Assembly: GCA_963805295.1 (NCBI GenBank)
Contig: CAWDTW010000025.1
Span: 36,283-100,282 of the forward strand
Direction: 5' to 3'
DNA: 64,000 nucleotides
DNA from: Roseiarcus sp963805295
Lineage (GTDB): Bacteria; Pseudomonadota; Alphaproteobacteria; Rhizobiales; Beijerinckiaceae
Part shown: one piece after another, positions 8,870 to 17,066 of the stretch
How the letters are laid out: every line of letters starts with the position of its first letter
Numbering within the stretch: position 1 is the stretch's first letter
Translations under genes and position numbers: made by a program
Notes under the pieces: generated by a model
The model's database searches: none
The model's input: only the letters and a program-made list of their open reading frames with translations
What the model was told of the DNA's origin: nothing

Positions 8870-9243
8870 ATGGAAGCGACGAATTGGCCCGACTTTACCA
8901 GGTTCTTGAGCGCCGAACTGAGGAACCTGCGCGGCGGCGCGCCCGAGGTGATGAAAGCGTTCTCGTCGATCGCCCAAACCGCGCTGAACCAAGGCGCGCT
9001 CGACACGAAGACCAAGGAACTGATCGCGATCGGCATTTCGGTCGCTGTTCACTGCGACGATTGCATCGCCTTCCACGTCAAGGCGGCGGTCGATCGTGGC
9101 GCGACGCGCGAGGAGATCCTCGAAACGCTCGGCATGGCGATCTATATGGGAGCAGGACCCGCGGCGATGTACGCGAGCCACGCGCTCGGCGCCTACACTC
9201 AGTTCGCGGCCGCGAAAACGACCCAAGCCTCGAAGGAGCCCTG
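8870..9243 (+). CDS. carboxymuconolactone decarboxylase / AhpD-like protein
   Basis: The ATG at 8870 follows CCAGGAGAC and gives 124 residues. The core HCDDCIAFHVKAAVDRGATR contains the CxxC-xxx-H motif of AhpD-like alkylhydroperoxidase proteins, with the redox-active Cys pair and a histidine. Most family members with this motif act as peroxidase partners or thiol oxidoreductases rather than as true decarboxylases. The last codons overlap the start of the rhodanese gene (TGATG), pointing to translational coupling. Confidence 0.85.
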
Positions 9244-9588
9244 ATGTTCTCGAACCTGTTTTCCCGCTTCGCCCCTGGGCCTGACCCGCGCGAGGTCAAC
9301 CACGACGAATTCGAGCAGGCGGTGAAGGCCGGCAAATGCGTCGTCGTCGACGTGCGCGAGGCGCATGAGTTCGCCTCCGCGCATATTCCGAAGTCGCTCA
9401 ACATGCCCCTCTCGACGTTCAACCCCCAGCGCCTGCCTTCCGGCAAGCCGGTGGTGCTGATCTGCCATTCCGGCATGCGTTCACGCAGCGCGGTCAGCAA
9501 GGCGCACGCGACCGGCCGCGAGGACGTCAAGCATTACGCCGGGGGCATCATCGGCTGGCACTGGCGCAAGGGCGACCTCGCGCGCTGA
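9244..9588 (+). CDS. single-domain rhodanese (sulfurtransferase)
   Basis: A 114-residue protein with one rhodanese domain: VVVDVREAHEFASAHIPKSL, then the active-site loop CHSGMRSRSA. Cys is followed five residues later by Arg, as in persulfide-carrying rhodaneses. It probably passes sulfane sulfur or handles thiols in the cytoplasm. It is coupled to the AhpD-like gene upstream and is followed by a DUF302 gene. Rhodanese, AhpD-like, DUF302 and DUF2892 genes recur together in sulfide or oxidative-stress islands. Confidence 0.9.
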   Translation: MFSNLFSRFAPGPDPREVNHDEFEQAVKAGKCVVVDVREAHEFASAHIPKSLNMPLSTFNPQRLPSGKPVVLICHSGMRSRSAVSKAHATGREDVKHYAGGIIGWHWRKGDLAR

Positions 9589-9615
9589 AGCCTCGAGCAA
9601 AAGGAGCCTGAACTC

Positions 9616-10001
9616 ATGTCGTACACATCAGCCGAACCGTGGCCGGCGATTTCGATGCTGTGGTCGCGCGCGTCAAGGACGCGCTCAAGACCGAAGGCTT
9701 CGGCGTGCTGACCGAGATCGACGTCGCCGGCACGCTGAAGGCGAAGATCGACAAGGACTTCCGGCCCTACCGCATCTTGGGCGCCTGTAATCCGGAGCTT
9801 GCCTATCAGGCGCTGAGCGCCGAGGCCCACATAGGCGTGATGCTGCCGTGCAATGTCATCGTGCAACGGCATGACAACGGCGAGATCGAGGTCTCTTCGA
9901 TCGATCCGGCGACGGCGATGCGGACGGTCGGCAACCCGGCGCTCGCCAAAGTCGCGGATCAGGTGCGCGGCGCGCTGCAGCGTGTCATCGACACCGTCTG
10001 A
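9616..10001 (+). CDS. DUF302 protein with a probable one-base deletion near its start
   Basis: The C-terminal 120 codons (from GTG at 9639) form a complete DUF302 domain (FGVLTEIDV, GACNPELAYQALSAE, MLPCNVIVQ). The natural start appears to be the ATG at 9616, which follows AAGGAGCCTGAACTC, but that ATG is out of frame. Adding a single C after TACAC near 9625 would give MSYTISRTVAGDFDAVV, the usual family N-terminus, and the total becomes an exact multiple of three. So either the GTG at 9639 is used, or the gene carries a one-base deletion, or the base is an assembly error. The function of DUF302 is not established. Confidence 0.75.
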
Positions 10002-10028
10002 CGTCTTGACGTTTCGCGCGCCGCGGGC

Positions 10029-11330
10029 TCAGGCCTTGCGCGGCGCGCCCGCGACATAGGTCTGGCGCACGGCGCGGTCGTCGCCCATCATGATCAGCGC
10101 GAAGAGTTCGGCGTCGAGGTCGCCTTTCGCCGTTTCCATCCGGTGCGCCATCGCCGGCGTCGCCCGTGCATCGAGCACGACGAGATCGGCCTCCTTGCCC
10201 CTTTCGATCGATCCGACCCGGTCGTTGAGGCTCAGCGCCCGCGCGTTGCCGAGCGTCATGCTGTAGAAGGCCTCGGTCGCCGGCCACGACTGCCGGTTGA
10301 GTTGCAGGACCTTATAGCCCTCCGCCGCGGTGCGCAGCATCGAATAACTCGTTCCGCCGCCGACGTCGGTCGCGAGCGCGACGCGCACGCCCGCGTTGCG
10401 GAGCCGCGCCTGATCGAACAGGCCCGAGCCTAGGAACAGGTTCGACGTCGGGCAGAAAGCCGCGACCGACCGGCTCGCCGCCAGCGCGGCGACCTCGCTC
10501 TCCGCGAGATGAATGCAGTGCCCGAACACCGAGCGAGGCCCCAAAAGCCCGGCGCGTTCGTAGACCTCGAGATAGGTTTGCGCTCCGGGAAACAGCCTAG
10601 TGACCAGATCGATCTCGCCTTCGTTCTCGTCGAGATGCGTCTGGACATAGGCTTCGGGAAACTCGTCCGCCAAGGCGCCCGCGGCCTCCAATTGCGCCTG
10701 GCTCGAGGTGATAGCGAAGCGCGGCGTGATCGCATAGTCGAGCCGTCCGCGCCGCCTCCAGCGCGCGATCAGCGCCTTGCTTTCGTCATAGCCGCGCTGA
10801 GCCGTGTCGGTCAGCGCCTCGGGCGCGTCGCGGTCCATCATCGTCTTGCCGGCGATCATGCGCGCGCCGCGCCGCTCCGCCGCGGCGAAAAACGCGTCGA
10901 CCGACTGCGGATGGACCGTGCAATAGACCATCGCCGTCGTCGTGCCGCAGCGGATGAGTTCGTCGAGAAAGAATTCCGCGATCCGCGCGCAATGAACGGG
11001 ATCGGCGAACTTCTGCTCCTCGACGAAAGTGTAATTGTGCAGCCAGTCGAGCAGCTGCGCGCCGTAGGAGCCGATGACCTGGGTCTGCGGATAGTGGATG
11101 TGAGCGTCGATGAAGCCGGGCATGACGAGGCAGCCCGAGTGATCGTCGACCGCCGCGCCTTGAGGAGCGCGCGCGAGAATGTCGCGCGCCTCGCCGACCG
11201 CCTGGATGCGCCCGCCGGCGACCAGAACCGCTCCGTCCTCGAGATAGATTCGCGCTGACGGCCCCGCCTCCGCGGGATCGTTCCAGAAGGTGAGGACGCG
11301 TCCACGGATGACGCGCGCGGTCGCGCTCAA
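10029..11330 (-). CDS. guaD: guanine deaminase
   Basis: Zinc amidohydrolase that turns guanine into xanthine. The 433-residue protein has the metal motif DAHIHYPQ near residue 75, a second histidine region (THLDENEGE), GHCIHL and the final ATDVGGGTSYSM. These follow the ATZ/TRZ-type amidohydrolase order of GuaD. The start codon is TTG at 11330, which overlaps the TGA of the allantoinase fusion upstream, so the two are co-translated. This fits purine catabolism: guanine to xanthine to urate to allantoin. Confidence 0.92.
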   Translation of the reverse strand: MSATARVIRGRVLTFWNDPAEAGPSARIYLEDGAVLVAGGRIQAVGEARDILARAPQGAAVDDHSGCLVMPGFIDAHIHYPQTQVIGSYGAQLLDWLHNYTFVEEQKFADPVHCARIAEFFLDELIRCGTTTAMVYCTVHPQSVDAFFAAAERRGARMIAGKTMMDRDAPEALTDTAQRGYDESKALIARWRRRGRLDYAITPRFAITSSQAQLEAAGALADEFPEAYVQTHLDENEGEIDLVTRLFPGAQTYLEVYERAGLLGPRSVFGHCIHLAESEVAALAASRSVAAFCPTSNLFLGSGLFDQARLRNAGVRVALATDVGGGTSYSMLRTAAEGYKVLQLNRQSWPATEAFYSMTLGNARALSLNDRVGSIERGKEADLVVLDARATPAMAHRMETAKGDLDAELFALIMMGDDRAVRQTYVAGAPRKA

Positions 11331-12748
11331 GGCAGGATGTCCTCGAGGCGCAGCGCCGCGATGCAGTCGATCTCGGCGAGCGCGGTCCTCGTTTCCGTTT
11401 CGGAGTCGTTGACGAGACGGCGTTCGAAGGCGGCGAGAATGTCGGTCTTGGTCTTGCCTTTCACCGCCATTATGAAGGGAAAGCCGAAGCGGGCGCGATA
11501 GGCGTCGTTGAATGCGGTGAACTTGACGAGTTCGTCGGAGCTCAGGCGGTGGAGCCCGGCGCTCGCTTGCTCCCCGGTCGACTCCGCCGTCAGCGTCTTG
11601 GCGAGCGTTAGCTTTCCGGCGAGATCGGGATGGGCGAGGATCAGCGCGCGCTTCTGATCGTCGGTTCCTTTCGCCGCCTCAGCCGCCATCGCCTTCGCCA
11701 GCCCCTCGGCCGTGTCCGCTTCGGCCGTCAGGCCGGCGTCGTAAGCCGCCGCCGCGATCCAGCGGGAATGTTCATAGACGCCGCCGAAGCGCTCGACGAA
11801 CAACGTGCGGGTGAGCCGCGACGGCTTCCATCCGCCGGGCGGGGCGTGGTTGCGAATCCAGCAGCGCGCGATGTCGAGCCGGGTCGGGGTCCACACGCGA
11901 TCGTGGCTGAGAACGTAATCGATGAACCGCGTCAGCGAAGCCGCGCGCCCCGGGCGGCCGACAAGGCGGCAATGCAGGCCGACCGACAGCATTTTCGGCG
12001 CAACGTCCCCCTCGCCGTAGAGGGAATCGAATGAATCCTTGAGATAGGCGTAGAACTGATCGCCCGAGTTGAAGCCGTGCGGCGTCGCGAAGCGCATGTC
12101 GTTGGAGTCGAGCGTGTAGGGGGTAATGAGCTGCGGACCGCGCGGACCCTCGAGCCAATAGGGGAGATCGTCGGCGTAGGAATCGGCGCAATAGAGAAAG
12201 CCGCCTTCCTCCATGCCGAGCCGGATGGTGTTGACCGACGAACGGCCCTGATAGAAGCCGAGCGGCCGGGCGCCGGCGACTTCGGCATGAATGCGCACAG
12301 CCTCGGCGATATGGCGGGCCTCGACCTCCGGCGGCGTATCGCGATAGTCGATCCATTTGAGGCCGTGGGTAGCGATCTCCCAACCCGCCTCGTTCATGGC
12401 GGCGACCGCCTCGACATTGCGGGCCATGGCGGTGGCGACCGCATAGACGGTGACGGGCACGCAACGTCCGGTGAACATGCGATGCAGGCGCCAGAAACCG
12501 GCGCGCGAGCCGTATTCGTAGATCAACTCCATGTTCAGGTGCCGCATGCCCGGCCAAGGCGCGGCGCCGACGATTTCGGATAGGAACGCTTCCGAGGCGG
12601 CGTCGCCGTGCAGGATGTTGTTCTCGCCCCCCTCCTCGTAATTGATGACGAACTGGACGGCGACGCGCGCCTCGTTCGGCCAGTCGGCGTAGGGCGGCGT
12701 CCGTCCATAGCCGATCATGTCGCGCGGATAGTTTTCGTCGCTCGCCAT
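11327..12748 (-). CDS. puuE-uraD: fused allantoinase (PuuE) and OHCU decarboxylase
   Basis: Two enzymes are joined in 473 residues. The first roughly 310 residues are the polysaccharide-deacetylase-type allantoinase PuuE (MIGYGRTPPYADWPNEARVA, EIATHGLKWIDY, GFYQGRSSVNTI). The last 160 are OHCU decarboxylase (HRLSSDELVKFTAFNDAYRARFGFPFIM), which converts 2-oxo-4-hydroxy-4-carboxy-5-ureidoimidazoline to S-allantoin. The chain therefore performs two consecutive steps of urate breakdown. The ATG at 12748 matches the PuuE start; an upstream extension to 13048 is not family-like. The stop overlaps the guaD start. Confidence 0.93.
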   Translation of the reverse strand: MASDENYPRDMIGYGRTPPYADWPNEARVAVQFVINYEEGGENNILHGDAASEAFLSEIVGAAPWPGMRHLNMELIYEYGSRAGFWRLHRMFTGRCVPVTVYAVATAMARNVEAVAAMNEAGWEIATHGLKWIDYRDTPPEVEARHIAEAVRIHAEVAGARPLGFYQGRSSVNTIRLGMEEGGFLYCADSYADDLPYWLEGPRGPQLITPYTLDSNDMRFATPHGFNSGDQFYAYLKDSFDSLYGEGDVAPKMLSVGLHCRLVGRPGRAASLTRFIDYVLSHDRVWTPTRLDIARCWIRNHAPPGGWKPSRLTRTLFVERFGGVYEHSRWIAAAAYDAGLTAEADTAEGLAKAMAAEAAKGTDDQKRALILAHPDLAGKLTLAKTLTAESTGEQASAGLHRLSSDELVKFTAFNDAYRARFGFPFIMAVKGKTKTDILAAFERRLVNDSETETRTALAEIDCIAALRLEDILP

Positions 12749-12874
12749 GTCGTCCTGTCCCTCGCGCGCTTGAGCTGCCCTCACGGCAACGCTACGACAG
12801 GATCGCCGTTTGCTCCAGCCCGGCAAATGCTCCAGAAAGGGTGCAAGACGTCCTGTCGCCGTTCCAAGAGCCCC

Positions 12875-13675
12875 ATGACCGACATCTCGCTTCTTTTCGA
12901 CCCCCCTTTCGCAGGTATCGTCCTCAACCGGCCCGAGCGTCGCAACGCGATCTCGCGCGCGATGTGGCGAGCGCTGCCGGCCATTCGCGTAGCGATCGAG
13001 GCGCGCCAGGACGCGCTGGTCGTGCTCGTCGAAGGCCAAGGCGGACATTTCAGCGCCGGGGCCGACATCTCGGAATTCGACGAGGTCTATCGCGACGCCG
13101 CGGCCACCCGCGATTACGGCGACGCCATCCAGGACGGCCTCAAGGCGCTGATCGACCTCGACCGTCCGACCATCGCGGTCTTGCAGGGGAACGTCGTGGG
13201 CGGCGGCCTCGGGCTGGCGCTCGCCTGCGATCTGCGCTTCTGCGCAGCCGACGCCTATCTAGCGGTCACGCCGGCCAGGCTCGGCCTCGTTTACGGCCAC
13301 GCCGAAACGCGCCGCCTCGTCGAACTCGTCGGACCTTCACGGGCGAAGGACCTCCTGTTCACCGGGCGGCGGATCGAGACCGAGGAGGCGCTCGCCATAG
13401 GACTCATCGACCGGCGAGTCGAGACCGCTTTGCACGACACCGTGCTCGGCTATGCGCGCGGCCTCGCCGATCTCAGTCAGGCGTCGATCCGGGGCGGGAA
13501 ACGCGCGGTCGAGGCGGTCGCCGCCGGTATGACCGTCGAGACCCCGGCTTTTCGGGCGCTGGCGGAATCGGCGGCGCTCGGGCCGGATTTCGAAGAGGGA
13601 CGCGCCGCGTTCGCGGAGAAACGAGCCGCGCGGTTTTCCTTTCGTGGAGCGACGGCCCCCTTGCCGCAAGCATAG
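12875..13675 (+). CDS. enoyl-CoA hydratase/isomerase family protein
   Basis: Crotonase-fold protein of 266 residues. The oxyanion-hole motifs GGHFSAGADISEF and QGNVVGGGLGLALACDLR are present. After them comes ARLGLVYGHAETRRLVELVG, in which the second catalytic glutamate of classic hydratases is not in its usual place, so the reaction is uncertain. The ATG at 12875 was chosen because the family N-terminus (ISLLFDPPFAGIVLNRPERR) begins there. It diverges from the allantoinase gene across 126 bp and is followed by a TSUP permease. Confidence 0.85.
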   Translation: MTDISLLFDPPFAGIVLNRPERRNAISRAMWRALPAIRVAIEARQDALVVLVEGQGGHFSAGADISEFDEVYRDAAATRDYGDAIQDGLKALIDLDRPTIAVLQGNVVGGGLGLALACDLRFCAADAYLAVTPARLGLVYGHAETRRLVELVGPSRAKDLLFTGRRIETEEALAIGLIDRRVETALHDTVLGYARGLADLSQASIRGGKRAVEAVAAGMTVETPAFRALAESAALGPDFEEGRAAFAEKRAARFSFRGATAPLPQA

Positions 13676-13701
13676 CGCGATCGGCTCGAGGGCGGACCGG
13701 C

Positions 13702-14487
13702 ATGTCGCCCCTTGTCCTGGCGCTCCTCGCGCTGGTCGGCTTCGGCTCCGGCTTTGTCGACGCCATCGCCGGCGGCGGCGGGTTGCTGACCCTGCCCTCG
13801 CTGGCGCTCGCCGGACTCGATCCCGTCGCAGCGGTGGCGACAAACAAGCTCGCCAGCACCTTCGGCTCGGGTTCGGCCACGCTGGCGTTCTGGCGCGCCA
13901 GCAAAATTGAAAGAGCCATGGCGCCGTCGTCGCTCGCCGCCTGCGCCGGCGCGGCGCTCGGCGCGCTCGCTCTGCCCTCGGCGCCGAGCGCTTTCTTGAG
14001 CCAGGCGTTGCCGGTCGTCCTCGTTGGCGTCGCGCTCTATTTCGCCTTCGCGCCAAATCTGACTGAGGCGCAACGGCATGCGCGCCTGTCTCCCGCTCGC
14101 TTTGCCTCGACTCTGGCGCCGGCCATCGGCTTCTACGACGGCGTGTTCGGACCCGGAGCCGGATCCTTTTACATGATCGGTTTCGTCGTTCTCACCGGCT
14201 TCGGCCTCACCCGCGCAATGGCCGGCGCCCGGTTCGCCAATTTCGGGAGCAACATCGGCTCGCTCGCCCTGTACGCCCTGTCCGCGCATATCTTCGTCCC
14301 CGCGGGATTCGCGATGGGCGTCGGCGCGTTTCTCGGCGCCCGTCTCGGCGCGCACGCCGCTTTGCGCGCCGGCGCGCGGCTGGTGCGGCCGCTTATCGTC
14401 TTCGTGATCTGCGCGATGGCGCTCAGACTCATGGCGGCGCCCGGCGGACTGCTCGCCGCCGCATGGAAATTCGTCTCCGGTGGTTGA
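13702..14487 (+). CDS. TSUP-family membrane permease
   Basis: A 261-residue integral membrane protein with the TauE/SafE (TSUP) opening GFGSGFVDAIAGGGGLLTLP and the second-half signature FYDGVFGPGAGSF. About eight hydrophobic helices are visible. TSUP proteins carry organic or inorganic anions such as sulfite, sulfoacetate or other small acids. The substrate cannot be told from sequence. It begins 26 bp after the crotonase stop and may share its transcript. Confidence 0.9.
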   Translation: MSPLVLALLALVGFGSGFVDAIAGGGGLLTLPSLALAGLDPVAAVATNKLASTFGSGSATLAFWRASKIERAMAPSSLAACAGAALGALALPSAPSAFLSQALPVVLVGVALYFAFAPNLTEAQRHARLSPARFASTLAPAIGFYDGVFGPGAGSFYMIGFVVLTGFGLTRAMAGARFANFGSNIGSLALYALSAHIFVPAGFAMGVGAFLGARLGAHAALRAGARLVRPLIVFVICAMALRLMAAPGGLLAAAWKFVSGG

Positions 14488-14607
14488 CGCCCGCGAAACG
14501 AAAAGCTTATAAGCCCGCGATCGAGGTTGGGCCGAAATCCGGCCTTGTTGGTTTTGGGCGAAGACGCGTTGTGGCGCTCGGTCGCCGCACCTCAGGGAAA
14601 TGAGTTC

Positions 14608-14874
14608 ATGGCCAATACGAAGTCGGCCCAGAAAGCCGCCCTCCAGACCATACGACGGACCGCGGTCAACAAGTCCCGCCGCAGCGAGATGCGCACCTAT
14701 GTCCGCAAAGTCGAGGAGGCGATCGCCTCGAAGGACCCGAAGGCCGCCGCCGAGGCGCTGAGCGAGGCCGAGCCGCGTCTGGCGCGCGCCGCCCAGAAGG
14801 GCATTGTCCACAGGAACGCCGCCTCGCGCAAGATTTCGCGCCTGACCCAGCGCGTCAAAGCCCTCGCCGGCTGA
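14608..14874 (+). CDS. rpsT: 30S ribosomal protein S20
   Basis: The ATG at 14608 gives the standard 88-residue S20 (MANTKSAQKAALQTIRRTAV, C-terminus RLTQRVKALAG). The protein binds 16S rRNA in the lower body of the small subunit. In many alphaproteobacteria dnaA follows rpsT directly; here a repeat-rich, gene-poor stretch follows and no dnaA is present in the window. Confidence 0.98.
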   Translation: MANTKSAQKAALQTIRRTAVNKSRRSEMRTYVRKVEEAIASKDPKAAAEALSEAEPRLARAAQKGIVHRNAASRKISRLTQRVKALAG

Positions 14875-15290
14875 GTCTTCGAACGTCCGTTTGAGCAGCG
14901 CGCCGCCAAACCCGCGGCGCGTTTGGCGTTACGGCGAGCGCGCGGCGAGATCCTTTCCGATGACTGACGCGCCTCCCGATCGGGTTAGAGCAATATGCGC
15001 GTTGAAGGAATCGGCGAGCGGAATCTCCCTTCGCCCGAGGTTGCGGCAAATTCCCTGTTCGCGCGATTTTCGCCGGATGAATTCCCTGTTCGGCCAAATG
15101 GAGCCCCTGTTCTGTCTGCGTAGGGAATTGTTGCGCAACTTCCTGTAATCAGGCGGATTTTTGAGGCGCTTTCGGCGCAAACCCGCCGAAAGGCGAGATA
15201 TTCCGTGCTTTTTTCCCTGTAAGCTGGGAATTCGGCTAAGCCGCCGCCGGCCGCCGGACCGATCCCCTTCCAAGCGCAAACTGCTCTAGC
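14875..15290. repeat. intergenic stretch with repeated GGGAATT/AATTCCC motifs
   Basis: No gene is supported in these 416 bp. Between 15047 and 15235 the 7-9 bp core GGGAATT (or AATTCCC) recurs in both orientations: AAATTCCCTGTTCG near 15050, GAATTCCCTGTTCGG near 15080, TAGGGAATTGTTG near 15121, and CCCTGTAAGCTGGGAATT near 15213. The region also holds several inverted pairs such as CGGCGGGT/ACCCGCCG-type arms. Similar AATTCCCTGTTC-rich blocks occur as dispersed intergenic repeats in Hyphomicrobiales and are often mis-annotated as small proteins. Confidence 0.6.
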
Positions 15291-15489
15291 GTCGACCCGG
15301 CGAGCCCGTTCTGTAATGAGACGGCGCTTGCGCGCGGCGTCGGCATTCGCTTCCGGGGGCCAGTGGCGCGACGTCGAGGAATATTGCGTCAGCGAAAGCT
15401 GGACTCGGGCGCCGGCCGGCAGGACGCACGACCGCAAGGATAATCGGCTGCTCATCAAATTGATCGGGACCGTGGACCCCTATTTCTGA
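15291..15489 (+). pseudogene. broken DUF3297 gene
   Basis: In one frame the DNA encodes VDPASPFCNETALARGVGIRF, which is the DUF3297 N-terminal half without its first ten or so residues. In the next frame it continues DVEEYCVSESWTRAPAGR and ends IKLIGTVDPYF with a stop at 15487-15489, the conserved C-terminal half. Between RF and VEEYC there are 19 bases where intact relatives have 21, so about two bases have been lost. There is no start codon. Seen: both halves and the shift. The family function is unknown. Confidence 0.75.
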
Positions 15490-15575
15490 CCCCCGCCGGC
15501 GGCGAGGACGCTGCTGATGGAAACTGACAGTTGGTCCGGTTAGGGATCGCGCCAGGTCAACCCGGAGCCGGTCCC

Positions 15576-15944
15576 ATGTCCGCCGTCAGTTTCATTCTCG
15601 TCTATGTCGACGACGTCGTCGCGAGCGAAGCGTTCTACGCCTCGATCCTCGGGCTTGCCGCGATCGAATCCTCGCCGACTTTTGCTATGCTGCCCGCTGG
15701 GACGGGCCTGATGCTCGGCCTATGGCGACGCGACGGCGTGAAGCCGCCGGCCACCGCCGGTCGAGGCGGCGAGATCGCCTTTACGGCCGCGAGCGAAGCC
15801 GAGGTCGACGCGCTTCACGCCGACTGGCGTTCGCGAGGCGTCGCCATCGCCCAGCCGCCGACGTCGATGGACTTCGGCTATACCCTCGTCGCTCTCGATC
15901 CCGACGGTCAGCGCCTGCGCGTTTTCGCGCCCGCGGCGAACTGA
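15576..15944 (+). CDS. VOC (glyoxalase/bleomycin-resistance) family protein
   Basis: A 122-residue single vicinal-oxygen-chelate module. It opens MSAVSFILVYVDDVVASEAFY, the usual first strand and helix, and ends in FGYTLVALDPDGQRLRVFAP, the second beta-alpha-beta unit. VOC proteins include glyoxalases, antibiotic-binding proteins and dioxygenases, so no substrate is assigned. The ATG at 15576 lies just before the family N-terminus. It converges on cysK. Confidence 0.85.
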   Translation: MSAVSFILVYVDDVVASEAFYASILGLAAIESSPTFAMLPAGTGLMLGLWRRDGVKPPATAGRGGEIAFTAASEAEVDALHADWRSRGVAIAQPPTSMDFGYTLVALDPDGQRLRVFAPAAN

Positions 15945-15988
15945 ACGGCGATCGACGCTGAAGGCCGCCTCGTTGGCGGACTTCAGGC

Positions 15989-16978
15989 TTAGAGTCCTTC
16001 GAAGAGAGCGGTCGACAGATAGCGCTCGGCGAAGGAGGGAATAACGACGACGATCGTCTTGCCGGCATTCTCCGGCCGGCGTCCGACGTCGATCGCCGCG
16101 GCAATCGCCGCGCCGGAAGAAATGCCGACCGGGATCCCCTCGATTCGCGCCACGAGTCTGGCGGTGTCGAAGGCCGTCTGATTGCCGACAGTAAGGACTT
16201 CGTCGATCACGCCGCGGTCCAAGATCCCAGGAATGAAACCGGCGCCGATGCCCTGAATCTTGTGCGGCCCCGGCGCGCCGCCGGAAAGAACCGGCGAATC
16301 CTCCGGTTCAACCGCGATCATGCGCACGCCGGGCTTGCGGCGCTTCAGCACCTGGCCGACGCCGGTGATGGTTCCGCCGGTGCCGACGCCCGAGACGACC
16401 ATGTCGACTTCGCCGTTCGTGTCGTTCCAGATCTCCTCGGCGGTCGTGCGGCGGTGAATTTCCGGGTTGGCGGGGTTTTCGAACTGCTGCGGGATGACCG
16501 CGCCGGGCGTTGCGGCGACGATTTCGTTGGCCTTGGCGATCGCGCCTTTCATGCCCTGAGCCGCCGGGGTGAGGACCAGTTCGGCGCCGAGCAGCGCCAA
16601 CATCTTGCGGCGTTCGATCGACATCAACTCGGGCATGACCAGAATGAGCTTATAGCCCCGTGCCGCGGCCACAAAGGCCAGGGCAATACCGGTGTTGCCC
16701 GAAGTCGGTTCGACCAGAACGCCGCGCCCGGGCGAAATCTTGCCTTGCGCCTCAAGCGCGTCGATCATCGAGACTCCGATGCGATCCTTGACGCTGCCGA
16801 CCGGATTGAAGAACTCGAGCTTGGCGAGCAGGCGCGCGCCGACGCCCTTTTCCCTGGCGATCCGGTCGATGGCGACGAGCGGCGTATCGCCGATCGTGTC
16901 CGTGATTGAGGCGAAGATTCTGCCGCGGCCCGGGGCTCGCTCAGCGCCGTCCTTCGTCGTCATCGCATGCCTCTTCAC
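15989..16978 (-). CDS. cysK: cysteine synthase A (O-acetylserine sulfhydrylase)
   Basis: PLP enzyme making cysteine from O-acetylserine and sulfide. The PLP lysine is in FNPVGSVKDRIG, the substrate loop is PTSGNTGIALAF and the PLP-phosphate loop is VGTGGTITGVG. The length of about 325 residues is normal. ATGs at 16978 and 16963 are both possible. An Rrf2-type regulator gene lies directly upstream on the same strand, with the palindrome at 17050-17066 between them. Confidence 0.95.
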   Translation of the reverse strand: MKRHAMTTKDGAERAPGRGRIFASITDTIGDTPLVAIDRIAREKGVGARLLAKLEFFNPVGSVKDRIGVSMIDALEAQGKISPGRGVLVEPTSGNTGIALAFVAAARGYKLILVMPELMSIERRKMLALLGAELVLTPAAQGMKGAIAKANEIVAATPGAVIPQQFENPANPEIHRRTTAEEIWNDTNGEVDMVVSGVGTGGTITGVGQVLKRRKPGVRMIAVEPEDSPVLSGGAPGPHKIQGIGAGFIPGILDRGVIDEVLTVGNQTAFDTARLVARIEGIPVGISSGAAIAAAIDVGRRPENAGKTIVVVIPSFAERYLSTALFEGL

Positions 16979-17049
16979 GTGAACCGTCGAGCCGGCGCTG
17001 GGTCAGCGCGACCCGACGGTAACACTTTGCCCGGAACGCTTCTATATAA

Positions 17050-17066
17050 CGTTGAGAATATCAACG
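17050..17066. promoter_or_regulatory. palindrome upstream of cysK, candidate Rrf2 operator
   Basis: CGTTGAGAATATCAACG is a perfect 6-bp inverted repeat (CGTTGA/TCAACG) around a 5-bp AT-rich centre. It touches the rrf2 stop codon and lies 72 bp before the cysK start, next to an AT-rich TATATAA run. No T tract follows, so an operator is more likely than a terminator. Rrf2 regulators of cysteine metabolism often bind such sites near cysK. The regulator-site link is inferred. Confidence 0.5.

Noticed and set aside
14929..15458. Overlapping minus-strand frames rich in NREF/REQGICRN-like strings
   Set aside because: They are translations of the GGGAATT repeat block, a frequent source of false small proteins in Hyphomicrobiales.
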